From assembly GCF_001419985.1 (NCBI RefSeq), contig NZ_LJAL01000001.1, forward strand, positions 62,001 through 126,000: 64,000 nucleotides of DNA, written 5' to 3'. Source of the DNA: Loktanella sp. 5RATIMAR09 (lineage in GTDB: Bacteria; Pseudomonadota; Alphaproteobacteria; Rhodobacterales; Rhodobacteraceae). Both the position numbers and the translations under genes were made by a program. Shown piece by piece: positions 1 through 10,100 of this stretch. Each line of letters starts with the position of its first letter. Position 1 is the first letter of the stretch. The notes beneath the pieces are model-generated. The model ran no database searches, was not told where the DNA came from, and saw only the letters and a list, made by a program, of their open reading frames with translations.

Positions 1-1
1 T

Positions 2-148
2 TTGTCTCCGTTTGGTCAGTCAGACGGGCGCAAGGCCCAAATCGGTGTTTTTCCGGAATCCGCGGCAGACAAACATCAAGTTTCTATTGCCGAACCGCTT
101 GGTCGGAATGATCTGAATACCGCACTCATTCAACGCAACTTGTCGTGA
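2..148 (+). CDS. 3' end of an unidentified gene cut by the left edge
   Basis: One frame stays open from base 2 to a TGA at 146-148 and gives 48 residues ending in LIQRNLS. The start lies outside the window. Codon use looks ordinary for this genome, and the next gene on the same strand begins 200 bases later. No family can be named from so short a tail. It may be chance, since 48 open codons are not rare at this GC content. Confidence 0.4.
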   Translation: MSPFGQSDGRKAQIGVFPESAADKHQVSIAEPLGRNDLNTALIQRNLS

Positions 149-348
149 TAAAATCCGGATACAAAGGCAGCGGGTAAACAGCGGCACAGCGGGCGCAGAG
201 CCAACCTTCGCAGCACGCCGCGCAAAGTTCCGTTTTTTCTGTCGGGTCCATCGCCCCGGCGCGCCCTGCCGCTGCTCTCACGGCCCAAAGTGAACCAAGC
301 CCTGTGCCACAACGTAGAAGAAGTGTTCGACAATATACGGAGGACCTG

Positions 349-711
349 ATGAAACACGCGATTTTGACCTTGGCACTCGCCACCGCAGCCGCGCCTGCCC
401 TCGCGGACAGCTATGTTCCGGTCAAAGACCAGGCGACTTTTGTTTCGCTCGTCGAGGGCCGTGAACTCAGCAATTTCTTCTACGGCGTCAGCCTCAGCGT
501 TTCCCCTGACGGAAACATCGCAGGCTCGGCGATCGGGTGGGACATTGTCGGCAACTGGACATGGGAAGACGGCTATTTCTGCCGTGAACTCAGCTGGGGT
601 GGCGATCCGATCCCCTATAATTGCCAATTGGTCGAAGCACGCGGTGATGACCGGTTGCGCTTTACCGTCGATCAGGGCGCAGGCGACAGCGCGTCTTTCC
701 GCTTGCGCTAA
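349..711 (+). CDS. Small exported protein of unknown function
   Basis: A 120-residue protein with a clear signal peptide: MKHA, a hydrophobic stretch, then a PALA-D cleavage site near residue 19. The mature part is acidic and aromatic, with two cysteines about 14 residues apart (YFCREL and YNCQL) that could form a periplasmic disulfide. The start at 349 is chosen because an ACGGAGG ribosome site lies just upstream and the signal peptide begins there; an in-frame ATG at 304 has neither. The gene converges with the hemerythrin-like gene, with the stops one base apart. I do not recognise a named domain. Confidence 0.8.
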   Translation: MKHAILTLALATAAAPALADSYVPVKDQATFVSLVEGRELSNFFYGVSLSVSPDGNIAGSAIGWDIVGNWTWEDGYFCRELSWGGDPIPYNCQLVEARGDDRLRFTVDQGAGDSASFRLR

Positions 712-712
712 C

Positions 713-1282
713 CTAGCCCAGATCACGTGATCCATAACGCAGGATCACCGGCACGATCAGTTCTTCTTCATCAATCAAATGGCGGTCAAGCAGGCTTTCC
801 AGCTTGGCCAGTCCGGACTGGAAATGTCCGGCCGCTGTCAGGAGCTTGTTGCGGTTCGCAGTCAGGCCAATAACCTCATTGGCACGCCCCACAAAATCAG
901 CCAGAAATTCGTCCAGATCGTGGTGGTCCTTGTCAAGAATGGCAAATCCCTTTGCGATCCGCGCATCTTTCTGCACCAGTTTCGGGAAATAATAGGTGTC
1001 CTCGATGGTGTGATGCTCATGCAGCCCGTTGACCAGCATACCACCATAGCGCGAAGTCAGCCCCGCGAAACGATCCGCCTCAATCTTGCGGTCCAGAAGC
1101 GCCTCTGTCCCGCTGCGCAACTCTCCCATGAGCCGCCGGAACATCAAATGACGGTCCAGCCAGAACCGGATCAGCCCGTCAAAACCCGGGTCCAGTTCCC
1201 AACCGTCACGCGGGTATTCGGCCAGAAGGACGCGCAAGGCATCCGGCAATGCATCCCGTTCGGCAAGTGCAAGTTTCTTCAT
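713..1282 (-). CDS. Hemerythrin HHE-domain protein
   Basis: A 189-residue, mostly helical protein with the spaced His and acidic residues of hemerythrin-like four-helix bundles: H45, the HEHH cluster at 88-91 with E94, H120/H121, and H168 followed by DEEE. These would bind a di-iron centre. Family members sense or carry oxygen, NO or iron in the cytosol; the role here is not fixed by context. The start is the MKKLAL methionine, preceded on the minus strand by GGAAAGG, rather than an upstream in-frame ATG at 1351. It is divergent from oppA across about 300 bases. There is no signal peptide. Confidence 0.82.
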   Translation of the reverse strand: MKKLALAERDALPDALRVLLAEYPRDGWELDPGFDGLIRFWLDRHLMFRRLMGELRSGTEALLDRKIEADRFAGLTSRYGGMLVNGLHEHHTIEDTYYFPKLVQKDARIAKGFAILDKDHHDLDEFLADFVGRANEVIGLTANRNKLLTAAGHFQSGLAKLESLLDRHLIDEEELIVPVILRYGSRDLG

Positions 1283-1590
1283 CGCGAGGCCTTTCCAACC
1301 AAACGTGGATATTTCGACATAAACCGCAGGGCATGACCAGCACAACCACACCGTTTCCCTTCGCGTCGCACCGACACGAAACCTTGGAAAACTTCGTGGC
1401 GGTTCCCGAATTCAGTTACAATTGTGCGCGCATGCCGTCGGCTGCGAAATAGAATGTAGTGTCGCGGGGTCAACTGCCGATTAGTCTTGCCATTTCCTGC
1501 CCGGAGTCAAAAGATGACCTCAGATGCGTATCGGATACGCGCGCACTTCAACGATTGCGTCGCCAAGACGCAACCTCAGGGAGAAACACC
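1283..1590. promoter_or_regulatory. Divergent intergenic region and opp leader with two inverted repeats
   Basis: This 308-base gap separates the hemerythrin-like gene (minus) from oppA (plus) and should hold both promoters. Two perfect inverted repeats lie close to oppA: GCGTATC-G-GATACGC at 1526-1540, and TTGCGTC-GCCAA-GACGCAA at 1555-1573. The second ends just before the oppA ribosome site at about 1579. They may be operators or leader RNA hairpins. I see no convincing sigma-70 boxes. Confidence 0.55.
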
Positions 1591-3225
1591 ATGACATTGA
1601 AAAAGAGACTATTGGCAACAACTGCGGCGGTACTGGTTGCCACCGCTGGCGCAGTCTTCGCAGATGCGCATGCCACACACCCCGTGACCGGCGAGGCGCT
1701 GGCTTCGGATCAAACTTTTACCTACCGCGTGGGTGACGAGAGCCCGTCGATTGACCCCGGTCTGGTCGAGGACGTGGATGGTGCCGCTGTGGTGCGCGAC
1801 CTTTTCGAAGGTCTCTACAATCAGGATGCCGCAGGCAATCTCGTCCCCGGCGTGGCGCTCAGCCACGCGGTAAGCGACGACGGTCTGATTTACACATTCA
1901 CGCTGCGTGACAATGCAATGTGGTCCAACGGTGACACGGTGACAGCCGGTGATTTCGTCTACGCCTGGCAGCGCGCTGCGTCGCCCGCGCTGGCATCGCC
2001 CTACAGCTGGTACATTGAACTGATGTCGATCGAAAACGGCGCCGCCGTGATTGCAGGTGATATGGAGCCTTCCACACTTGGCGTTACAGCCATTGACGAC
2101 ACCACGCTCGAGGTCCGCCTGTCCCAGCCTCTGCCATACTTTCCGCAAATGCTGACGCACGGCACAACGTTCCCCGTCCACCAAGCGACCGTCGAAGAAT
2201 TCGGCAACGATTGGGTTTTGCCTGAAAACATGGTGTCGAACGGCGCATATGTGCTGACCGAGTTTGTCCCGCAAGAGCGTCTCGTCCGTGAGCGTAACCC
2301 GATGTATTGGGACAACGACAACACCATCATCGAACGTGTGGTCAAGCTGGTGGTGCCGGATGAAAACGTGGCCCTGACCCGTTATCTCGCTGGCGAGCTT
2401 GACATGACAGACGTGCCGGCAGGCCAGTTCCCGCGCCTCTCGGCGCAATACCCGGATCAGGCCGTATCGGTGCCAGAGGCCTGTTCCTACTATTATATGT
2501 TCAACCTCCGCGATGGCGCGTCGCCTGAAATTCAGGACCCCAATGTACGCAAAGCGCTGAGCCTTGCCATCGACCGCGATATCATCGTGAACAACGTGCT
2601 GGCCGGCGGTCAAAAGGCCGCCTACACCTTCACACACTGGGCGACTGCCGGCTTCGAGACACCCGACATCCCGATGGCGACAATGACGCAGGCCGATCGG
2701 AACGCCATGGCAGTCGAGCTATTGACCGAGGCAGGCTATGGTTCCGACAATCCGCTCAGCATTGATCTGGTATACAACACCAACGATTCCCACCGCTCTG
2801 TTGCAATCGCGATCAGCCAGATGTGGAAGCAGACGCTTGGTGTCGATACAACGCTCGCCAATCAGGAATGGCAAACCTTCCTCGAAGCCCGCTCGAACGG
2901 TGATTTCGAAGTCGCACGTGGCGGTTGGTGTGCAGACTATAACGAGGCATCGACTTTCCTTGACCTGATGCAATCGGAATCGGGCTATAACGACAGCAGA
3001 TATGTCAACGCGGAGGTTGACGCGCTGCTGGCCGAGGCCAAGACATCCGCAAACCCGCAGGCCAACTATGACCGTGTCGAGGAATTCATCGCGCAGGATA
3101 CGCCGATCATTCCAATCTACCACTATGCCGCAGTCGATATGTTTGCAGAGAACCTCGAAGGCTGGCCCTACGAGAACTTTGAACAGACATGGTACTCCAA
3201 GGATCTCTACAAGATCGCCGAGTAA
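1591..3225 (+). CDS. oppA: Oligopeptide ABC transporter substrate-binding protein
   Basis: A 544-residue periplasmic binding protein of the SBP_bac_5 (OppA/DppA) family. A signal peptide (residues 1 to about 24, ending VFA) is followed by the family N-lobe with SPSIDPG, LFEGLYNQD and YTFTLRDNAMWSNGD, and later by NVRKALSLAIDRD. There is no lipobox, so it should be soluble in the periplasm. It captures oligopeptides for OppBCDF, encoded directly downstream. The start at 1591 has a CAGGGAGA ribosome site and the signal peptide; an upstream in-frame ATG at 1459 adds 44 unlikely residues. A terminator-like hairpin follows the stop, which fits higher expression than the membrane genes. The exact substrate (peptide length, murein peptide) cannot be read. 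Confidence 0.93.
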   Translation: MTLKKRLLATTAAVLVATAGAVFADAHATHPVTGEALASDQTFTYRVGDESPSIDPGLVEDVDGAAVVRDLFEGLYNQDAAGNLVPGVALSHAVSDDGLIYTFTLRDNAMWSNGDTVTAGDFVYAWQRAASPALASPYSWYIELMSIENGAAVIAGDMEPSTLGVTAIDDTTLEVRLSQPLPYFPQMLTHGTTFPVHQATVEEFGNDWVLPENMVSNGAYVLTEFVPQERLVRERNPMYWDNDNTIIERVVKLVVPDENVALTRYLAGELDMTDVPAGQFPRLSAQYPDQAVSVPEACSYYYMFNLRDGASPEIQDPNVRKALSLAIDRDIIVNNVLAGGQKAAYTFTHWATAGFETPDIPMATMTQADRNAMAVELLTEAGYGSDNPLSIDLVYNTNDSHRSVAIAISQMWKQTLGVDTTLANQEWQTFLEARSNGDFEVARGGWCADYNEASTFLDLMQSESGYNDSRYVNAEVDALLAEAKTSANPQANYDRVEEFIAQDTPIIPIYHYAAVDMFAENLEGWPYENFEQTWYSKDLYKIAE

Positions 3226-3241
3226 TCGCTTGACGTGATGG

Positions 3242-3272
3242 ACCGCGCCCCAGCCCTGCGGGGCGCGGTTTT
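3242..3272 (+). terminator. Terminator or attenuator hairpin between oppA and oppB
   Basis: ACCGCGCCCC (3242-3251) pairs perfectly with GGGGCGCGGT (3260-3269) around an 8-base loop and runs into TTTT at 3269-3272. This is a good intrinsic terminator shape inside an operon. It probably works as a partial terminator or mRNA 3' stabiliser that sets a high oppA to oppBCDF ratio. Confidence 0.7.
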
Positions 3273-3295
3273 CCCATTCTGTGAGGACCCCTGAC

Positions 3296-4219
3296 ATGCT
3301 GAGCTTCGTCTTCCGCCGCCTTGCCGTGGCCGTCCCGACCCTGTTGATCCTGGTCGTCCTGTCTTTTGTCCTGATGTACGCAGCCCCCGGTGGCCCGTTC
3401 AATTCCGAACGTCCGCTACCACCCGAGGTGTTGGCCAATATCGAGGCAAAGTACGGGCTGGATCAGCCGTTTTGGAAACAGATCGTCAATTACGTTTCCG
3501 GCGTTGTGACCGGCTTCGATTTCGGGCCCTCCTTTCAATACAAAGACCGCAGCGTGAACGACGTGATCGCGCAGGGCTTTCCCGTGACACTGACCTACGG
3601 GTTCTGGTCCTTTGTCGTGGCCGTCACTGTCGGCGTGTCACTGGGGGTTGCTGCCGCAATCAAACAAAACTCATGGGTCGATTATTTCGCTGTTGGCGTC
3701 TCCATCGGCGCGCAGGTGCTACCGAATTTCGTAATGGCCCCGCTCCTGTTGCTCGTCTTCACACTCTGGCTGGGATGGTTGCCCGGCGGTGGCTGGAACG
3801 GCGGCCAGTGGCAATTCCTGATCATGCCCGTGATCGCACTCTCTACATCCTACATGGCCTCGATTGCACGGATCACACGGTCCTCGATGCTTGAGGTGCT
3901 GAACACCAACTTTATCCGCACCGCCCGCGCCAAGGGCCTGCCGATGCGCCGCGTGATCTGGAAACACGCGATGAAACCCACAATGCTGCCGGTGCTGTCC
4001 TATCTGGGGCCTGCCTTCGTCGGCATGATCACCGGTTCGGTCATTATTGACGTGTTCTTTTCCACCGGCGGCATTGGGCAGTTCTTTGTGAACTCTGCTT
4101 TCAACCGTGATTATTCCGTCATCATGGGGATCACCATTCTGGTGGGCACCCTGACAATCCTTTTCAATCTTCTGGTCGATGTCCTCTACGCGTGGATCGA
4201 CCCCAAGATCCGCTACTAA
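3296..4219 (+). CDS. oppB: Oligopeptide ABC transporter permease
   Basis: A 307-residue inner-membrane permease of the OppB/DppB type. It has the N-terminal MLSFVFRRLAVAVPTLL membrane segment, a periplasmic loop with KYGLDQPFWKQ, about five more membrane spans, and an EAA-type loop (RTARAKGLP...WKHAMKPT) that docks the ATPases. It pairs with OppC to form the channel. The ATG at 3296 is preferred over a GTG at 3281 because GAGG lies about 9 bases upstream. The gene follows oppA after a hairpin and precedes oppC by 9 bases. Confidence 0.93.
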   Translation: MLSFVFRRLAVAVPTLLILVVLSFVLMYAAPGGPFNSERPLPPEVLANIEAKYGLDQPFWKQIVNYVSGVVTGFDFGPSFQYKDRSVNDVIAQGFPVTLTYGFWSFVVAVTVGVSLGVAAAIKQNSWVDYFAVGVSIGAQVLPNFVMAPLLLLVFTLWLGWLPGGGWNGGQWQFLIMPVIALSTSYMASIARITRSSMLEVLNTNFIRTARAKGLPMRRVIWKHAMKPTMLPVLSYLGPAFVGMITGSVIIDVFFSTGGIGQFFVNSAFNRDYSVIMGITILVGTLTILFNLLVDVLYAWIDPKIRY

Positions 4220-4228
4220 GGGGGCTGC

Positions 4229-5158
4229 ATGATGTTACCCAACAGAGCAGCCGTCGAAGGCATCGCCGAGAATATGCAACTGGCCGACGTCAAAGGCCGG
4301 TCTCTCTGGGCCGATGCGCGCACACGGTTCTTGCGCAACCGCGCCGCTGTCATATCGCTTATCATGCTGTGTGCCGTGGCAGGCTTTGCGCTCTTCGGGG
4401 GGCTTGTCGCGCAATACGAGGGTGACTTCGTCAACTTCAGCCTGATCGGCAGCAACGCATACCTTGGCGTCCCGTCCATTGAGACAGGGCACTATTTCGG
4501 CACCGACAGCAACGGGCGCGACTTGTTTGCACGCACCGTGCAAGGAACCGGTATCTCGCTGATGGTCGGTGTCGTAGGGGCCTTGGTCGCTGTGATCGTC
4601 GGCACGCTTTATGGCGCGACAGCGGGGTATTATGGCGGGCGCATCGACGGCATCATGATGCGGATCGTCGATGTGCTGATGTCGATCCCTTTCATGTTCG
4701 TGCTGATCCTGATGCTGGTGATCTTCGGGCGCTCGATCTTTATGCTTTTCCTCGGGATCGGCCTGATTTCATGGCTTGATATGGCGCGGATCGCGCGCGG
4801 CCAGACACTCACCATCAAGAACAAGGAATTCGTCGAAGTCGCCGTCGCCACCGGCGTTCGGCCGATCAGGATCATTCTGCGCCACATCGTGCCGAACCTC
4901 TTGGGCATCGTGATCGTCTACGCCACGCTGCTGGTGCCCAATATGATCATCTTCGAAAGCTTCATCAGCTTTCTGGGCCTCGGCGTCCAGGAGCCCGCCA
5001 CCTCGCTGGGTGCATTAATTAACGAAGGCTCGCGCACCATGCAATTCGGCTACTACTGGCAAATCGCCTTTCCGCTCTTCTTCTTCGTCATCACCATTTT
5101 CGCCTTCTTCTTTGTCGGCGACGGTCTGCGCGACGCACTTGACCCCAAGGACCGCTAG
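4229..5158 (+). CDS. oppC: Oligopeptide ABC transporter permease
   Basis: A 309-residue permease of the OppC/DppC type. It has a cytoplasmic N-terminus with the family pattern (RTRFLRNRAAV, OppC_N region), one membrane span, the signature HYFGTDSNGRDLFAR, then the five-span permease domain with an EAA loop (VEVAVATGVRPIRIILRHIVPN). It forms the channel with OppB. AAGGGGG lies just before the start. The stop is 2 bases before oppD, so the genes are probably translated from one mRNA. Confidence 0.93.
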   Translation: MMLPNRAAVEGIAENMQLADVKGRSLWADARTRFLRNRAAVISLIMLCAVAGFALFGGLVAQYEGDFVNFSLIGSNAYLGVPSIETGHYFGTDSNGRDLFARTVQGTGISLMVGVVGALVAVIVGTLYGATAGYYGGRIDGIMMRIVDVLMSIPFMFVLILMLVIFGRSIFMLFLGIGLISWLDMARIARGQTLTIKNKEFVEVAVATGVRPIRIILRHIVPNLLGIVIVYATLLVPNMIIFESFISFLGLGVQEPATSLGALINEGSRTMQFGYYWQIAFPLFFFVITIFAFFFVGDGLRDALDPKDR

Positions 5159-5160
5159 AT

Positions 5161-6126
5161 ATGAGCCTGTTGGAAATCGAAGACCTCAAAGTCACCTTCA
5201 CCACTGCCGATGGCGATGTGAACGCGGTGAACGGTGTCAGCTTCCATATCGACAAGGGAGAAACGCTCGCGATTGTCGGCGAGAGCGGGTCCGGCAAAAG
5301 CCAGACCGCCTTTGCCACCATGGGGCTGTTGGCGAGGAACGGTCGCGCCACAGGCAAGGCCCGCTTTGACGGTCAGGACCTGTTGCAAATGTCGCAGCGC
5401 GAATTCAACGCGATCCGCAGCAAGGACATCGCGATGATTTTTCAAGATCCGATGACCTCGCTCAACCCATACCTCAAGGTCAGCGACCAGATGGCCGAGG
5501 TGTTGATGCTGCACAAGGGCATCGGCAAATCCCAAGCGGTCAGCGAATCCGCGCAAATGCTGGATGCCGTGCGCATCCCGGATGCCCGCGCACGGATCAC
5601 CATGTACCCGCATGAATTTTCAGGCGGGATGCGCCAGCGGATCATGATCGCCATGTCACTTCTGTGCCAACCCCGCCTCTTGATCGCGGATGAACCGACA
5701 ACCGCGCTTGATGTGACTGTGCAGGCGCAGATCATGCAGCTTTTGGGCGATATCCGTCAGGACTTCGGCACCGCTGTGATCCTGATTACCCATGACCTTG
5801 GTGTCGTTGCAGGGTTTTGCGACCGTACGCTGGTGATGTACGGCGGGCAGGTCATGGAAGAAGGCAGCACCGACGATATCTTTGCCACACCTGCACACCC
5901 CTACACCAGCGGCCTGCTGCGCGCCGTTCCGCGTCTGGATCGCGAGATGGGCGAACTCATGACAATCGCGGGCGAACCGCCGGACATGTCCAACCTGCCC
6001 ACAGGCTGCCCCTTCTCGCCGCGCTGCGCGGTCAGTCTTGATCACTGCCGCAACCAGCGCCCCGCGATGGAAACCACCGGCAACCGCCGCCGCGCCTGTC
6101 ACCTTCCCGCAAGCGAGGTCGTATAA
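5161..6126 (+). CDS. oppD: Oligopeptide ABC transporter ATP-binding protein
   Basis: A 321-residue ATPase. Walker A is GESGSGKSQ (residues 40-48), the Q-loop is IFQDPMTSLNP, the signature is FSGGMRQR, Walker B is LLIADEPTTALD, and the switch is ITHDLGVV. The C-terminal oligopeptide-transporter region carries the cysteine motif GCPFSPRCAVSLDHC typical of OppD/DppD. It powers import together with OppF. It starts 2 bases after oppC and its TAA overlaps the oppF ATG (TAATG). Confidence 0.94.
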   Translation: MSLLEIEDLKVTFTTADGDVNAVNGVSFHIDKGETLAIVGESGSGKSQTAFATMGLLARNGRATGKARFDGQDLLQMSQREFNAIRSKDIAMIFQDPMTSLNPYLKVSDQMAEVLMLHKGIGKSQAVSESAQMLDAVRIPDARARITMYPHEFSGGMRQRIMIAMSLLCQPRLLIADEPTTALDVTVQAQIMQLLGDIRQDFGTAVILITHDLGVVAGFCDRTLVMYGGQVMEEGSTDDIFATPAHPYTSGLLRAVPRLDREMGELMTIAGEPPDMSNLPTGCPFSPRCAVSLDHCRNQRPAMETTGNRRRACHLPASEVV

Positions 6127-7133
6127 TGGACGCCCTTCTGTCAGTCCGTAACCTCTCGGTCACTTTCGATGTCGCAAAGCCCGGCGCATGGCCATGGACA
6201 CCACCACGCAAACTGCACGCCGTTTCCGAAGTGTCGTTCGACCTGAAACCGGGGGAATGCCTTGGCATCGTCGGAGAAAGCGGCTCGGGCAAATCCACGC
6301 TGGCGCGCGCCATCGTCGGCACGATCCCCTCCTCTGGCGGGAACATCTTTTTCGAAGGCGCGGACCTTGCCAATATGGACACACGCGAACGGCGCGTGCA
6401 TCGGCGCGATGTGCAAATGATCTTTCAAGACCCGCTTGCCGCGCTGAACCCGCGCATGACAGTGGGCGAAATCATTGCCGAACCGCTCATCACCCATGAG
6501 CCGAACACACCCCGCGCCGAGGTCAAAAAACGTGTGGGTGTGTTGATGGAACGGGTCGGCCTGCTGCCCAATCTGATCAACCGCTATCCGCATGAATTTT
6601 CCGGCGGCCAGTGTCAGCGGATCGGGATCGCCCGCGCGCTGATCCTGAAACCGAAACTGATCATCTGCGATGAACCCGTCTCGGCGCTTGATGTATCGGT
6701 GCAGGCGCAGGTCATCAATCTGTTGATGGAATTACAACGCGACATGGGGCTGTCGATGATCTTTATCGCGCACGACCTGAGCGTGGTAAAACACATCAGT
6801 GACCGCACGCTGGTGCTTTATCTGGGGCGCGTGATGGAACTCGCAAACAGCCGCAAACTCACCACTTTGCCGGAACACCCGTATACGCAGGCGCTGATCG
6901 CCTCGGTTCCGATCCCCGATCCGGTGCTTGAACGCGCACGCCCGCGCCCAGTTCTTGAGGGCGAGTTGCCATCACCGCTGTCACCCCCGTCGGGCTGCGT
7001 TTTCCGTACCCGTTGCCCCAAGGCGCAAGCCTCATGTGCGGACGCACGGCCCGTGCTTGAAGATATCGGCAGCGACCACCTTGTCGCATGCCCGTTCCAC
7101 GAAGCAGAACACGTACTGGCGGTCGGCAGCTAG
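6126..7133 (+). CDS. oppF: Oligopeptide ABC transporter ATP-binding protein
   Basis: A 335-residue ATPase, partner of OppD. It has Walker A GESGSGKST, Q-loop IFQDPLAALNP, signature FSGGQCQRIGIARAL, Walker B LIICDEPVSALD, and switch IAHDLSVV. The C-terminal motif is GCVFRTRCPKAQASC. The short insert after the first strand (AKPGAWPWTPPRKLHA) is typical of OppF. Its ATG overlaps the oppD stop by one base. It is the last gene of the operon and converges with tamB, 10 bases away. Confidence 0.93.
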   Translation: MDALLSVRNLSVTFDVAKPGAWPWTPPRKLHAVSEVSFDLKPGECLGIVGESGSGKSTLARAIVGTIPSSGGNIFFEGADLANMDTRERRVHRRDVQMIFQDPLAALNPRMTVGEIIAEPLITHEPNTPRAEVKKRVGVLMERVGLLPNLINRYPHEFSGGQCQRIGIARALILKPKLIICDEPVSALDVSVQAQVINLLMELQRDMGLSMIFIAHDLSVVKHISDRTLVLYLGRVMELANSRKLTTLPEHPYTQALIASVPIPDPVLERARPRPVLEGELPSPLSPPSGCVFRTRCPKAQASCADARPVLEDIGSDHLVACPFHEAEHVLAVGS

Positions 7134-7143
7134 CGAAGCAACG

Positions 7144-10100
7144 CTAGTAATCGCGCTCGTAAAACAGACCGATACTGGTATCACCCGCCTGGTTTACGCT
7201 GCCTTTGGCGGTGACCTCCGAGGTGACATCAAGGTTCAGGTTGATCTCTGTGTCGCCCGTGCTGGTGACCGTCACATCGGTATAGACGTTTTCCGACACA
7301 TAGGCCCCCGCCCGCACGGCGGCATTGCCCTCATCGTCTGTGGTCACATCAAAATCATCAAGCCCGACCCGCTGGCGGAAGCTGTCGAGCGCGCCGCCCC
7401 CGCGCCCTGCCAAAGTACTGATCGCGGAGGCGAGTTGCACAGCCTGCAACGGGCTGATGCTTTCCAGATCACGTCCGAAAATCAGCTGCGATAACACCTC
7501 GTCCTGCGGCAATTCCGGCACTGACAGGAAACTGACCTCGGGCGCGCCGGCAGGGCCTTCGACAACGATACTGATCACTGTGCCGCTATCCGTTTCCGTC
7601 GTTGCAACAAGACGGATGAACGGTGCGAAATCACCCTGAAGCGTTGCCGTCCCCTCATCCAGTTCAAAGCGCTGTTGCAGGATGTCGATCCGCCCGCGGA
7701 TCAGCTCGAACCGGCCCACAGGGATCACATCATTGCTGGTGCCGCCAATTGTCAGGCTACCGCCCAATTCCGCATCAAGGCCGCGGCCGCGGATAAAGAT
7801 CCGCGATGGTGCATTGATGACGATATCCAGCGGAAAGGCCGGCCCGCTGCTGCTTGAACCGGTATTCTGTGAACCATTGCCGTTCACCACTCCGGCCCGC
7901 TGCAACGTGCGCCGCACTGCGGCAGAGGCATCGACATGCCGGACATCGGGCAAATCGCCCAGTGAACTGATCGAAGAGGACGGCACCTGCACATTTGTCT
8001 CGCCAAGCTGCAATTGCCCTGCAATCCGTGCGCCACCGCGTAGCGGGCCGTTGAGGTTGATCGCGCCAGCGACACGCGACGAATAAAGTTCGGGGTCCTG
8101 CAAAACCACATCGTTCAACGCGACCGTAATATCGGCCTGATTGGGCCCCGTCAGCGCCACAGGCCCGCTAATCGCAATACTGCCGCCGCTTTCGACACGG
8201 GTCCGCAAATCAATCTGTGCACTGCCATTTGCCATGCTGATACCGCCCGCGATATCTGTCAGCGCCTCACCCAGATTGGGGGCGGCCAAACGCCCGTCCG
8301 AAAAGGTAATCTGCCCTCCCAAAGACGACAGTGCGGGCGGCCCGTTCACACTGAGATCGAAATTTGCAAGCCCGCTCAGACGCCGCGGATCAATCGCTGT
8401 GTTTGCCAAGGCCAAAGGCGCGCTGCCATCGACATCAATCGCAAGCGTGCCGTTTTGGCTTACATCCCCCACAATCTGTGCATTCAACCCGCCCGGGCCG
8501 GTGCCCGTTGCATCAATGCCCCATGTGCCGTTCTCATCCAGAGAAGCAGACCCGCGCGCACGAATCGGTCCGCTGATCTGATCAGTCAAAATGCCTACGT
8601 CGCGCAAACTGGCGTTGAACCGGCCCTGACCAAAACCTGCCGCCCCGTTCAGTGCGCCCACGACCGACAGTTCGCGGGTGGACACCTCTAATGTCCGCAC
8701 CGCCAGAACCTCATCCGCGAACGACACCGTCGCATTAATGCGGCCCGTCCCTGCCAAAAGCGCGTCAGCAGTCGGGTTGCCAATGCGCAGGTCTTCGCTG
8801 CGCATGTTTACTTGGGTATCAAAGCGGGTCAGGTCAGGCAGCAGGCTCCCTGATGCTGTCAGATCAACGCTGCCTGCCACCGGTTGACCGATCAGCGTGG
8901 CAAAGGCTGCAAGGCTCTCGACCTGCAGGTCCAGATCACCGGTGACTTCGCGCGCATTTTCAGCAGATGCCACTGTTGCAGTCAGCCCCACATCCGCTCC
9001 CGGCCCCGAAGCGCGCAGCGTCACATCGGTTGCATCCACCGGCGCGGGCGCGGCAGTCAGGTCCACGGTAACCGGCCCGCTCAGGCTGGGATCAAGCAAA
9101 GCGGCATCATTGATGCGGAATGCAAGATCAGCCGTGTTGGCACCACTCAGCGAGACATCCGCATCACCGCGCAGCGACATCGCCGATGTCCGGAGCAGCA
9201 AATCACCTATTCCGAACCGTCCGTCACCCACATGCGAAAGTGCGGCTGTAAAACTGCCTTCACCCTCCAGCAGGGGGTCAACGCGGGCGATACCAGTCAC
9301 CAGATCGCGCGTCTGTGCGCGCAGATCAACGTCAAACCGCTGCCCATCTGCAAGAAGGACACCACTTCCTTCAACTGACAAAGCCCCTGCCAAGGGTCGT
9401 CCTGCCAATTCGGCATAGCGCGTCAGGTCGCTGATCTCGGCCTCAATCGCTGCGTTCAACGTCTGTCCTGTCTCTGCGGGATTGACCGTGCCGCTGGTTT
9501 CAAATGTCGCCGCAGGGCCGGTGCCGCTGAGGGCAAATTCGATTGTTCCATCGGCGCGCTGTGTGACGTCACCTGCCACAGCAGCGGGTCCGGTAAGCGC
9601 AGGCAGGACCAAGGACACGTCGCGCAGGCTTGCATTGATCTGTGCATCCGCCCCGTCACTGGTCAATGCGGCACTGGCGCGGATACTGGCCGCATCGGTA
9701 TTTGCGCGCAGACCCTCAAGCCGCGTACCATCTGTGTCGCGCACCGCAGTGCCCGCAAAGGTCCCCGTGCCAGCCAGAACGCGGTCTGCCTCGGGAATAC
9801 CCACAGACAGATCGTTCGTTTCCCCGGAAACAACCAAATTGAACAGACCATCCAGCGGCGTCATATTCGCCAGCACCGCCAATTCGGCCCCGCCGCCGAT
9901 GTCGCGCCCTGCAAGCGTGGAAAACCGCCCCAACCCGTCGATACCGACATTCATCGTGGCATTGGTCCGGAAACCCGCATCGGCCCCCTCAATCGTCGCC
10001 TGCGCCTGCGCTTGCAGCCCGGCACCACCCAGCGTGAGCCGCGTGATCTCGATGGGCGCGCCTTCTACGCGCGACGCGTTGAATTCGCCGCCTATCTCGT

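Noticed and set aside
126-251. Minus-strand 41-codon Cys-rich frame (LCAACCEGW...CARC)
   Set aside because: No clear ribosome site; it overlaps the tail of the left-edge frame, and such Cys-rich readings often come from antisense of Ala/Gln-rich GC DNA.
1609-2637. Long minus-strand open frame antisense to oppA
   Set aside because: Antisense shadow of a GC-rich coding region; oppA has full family motifs on the plus strand.
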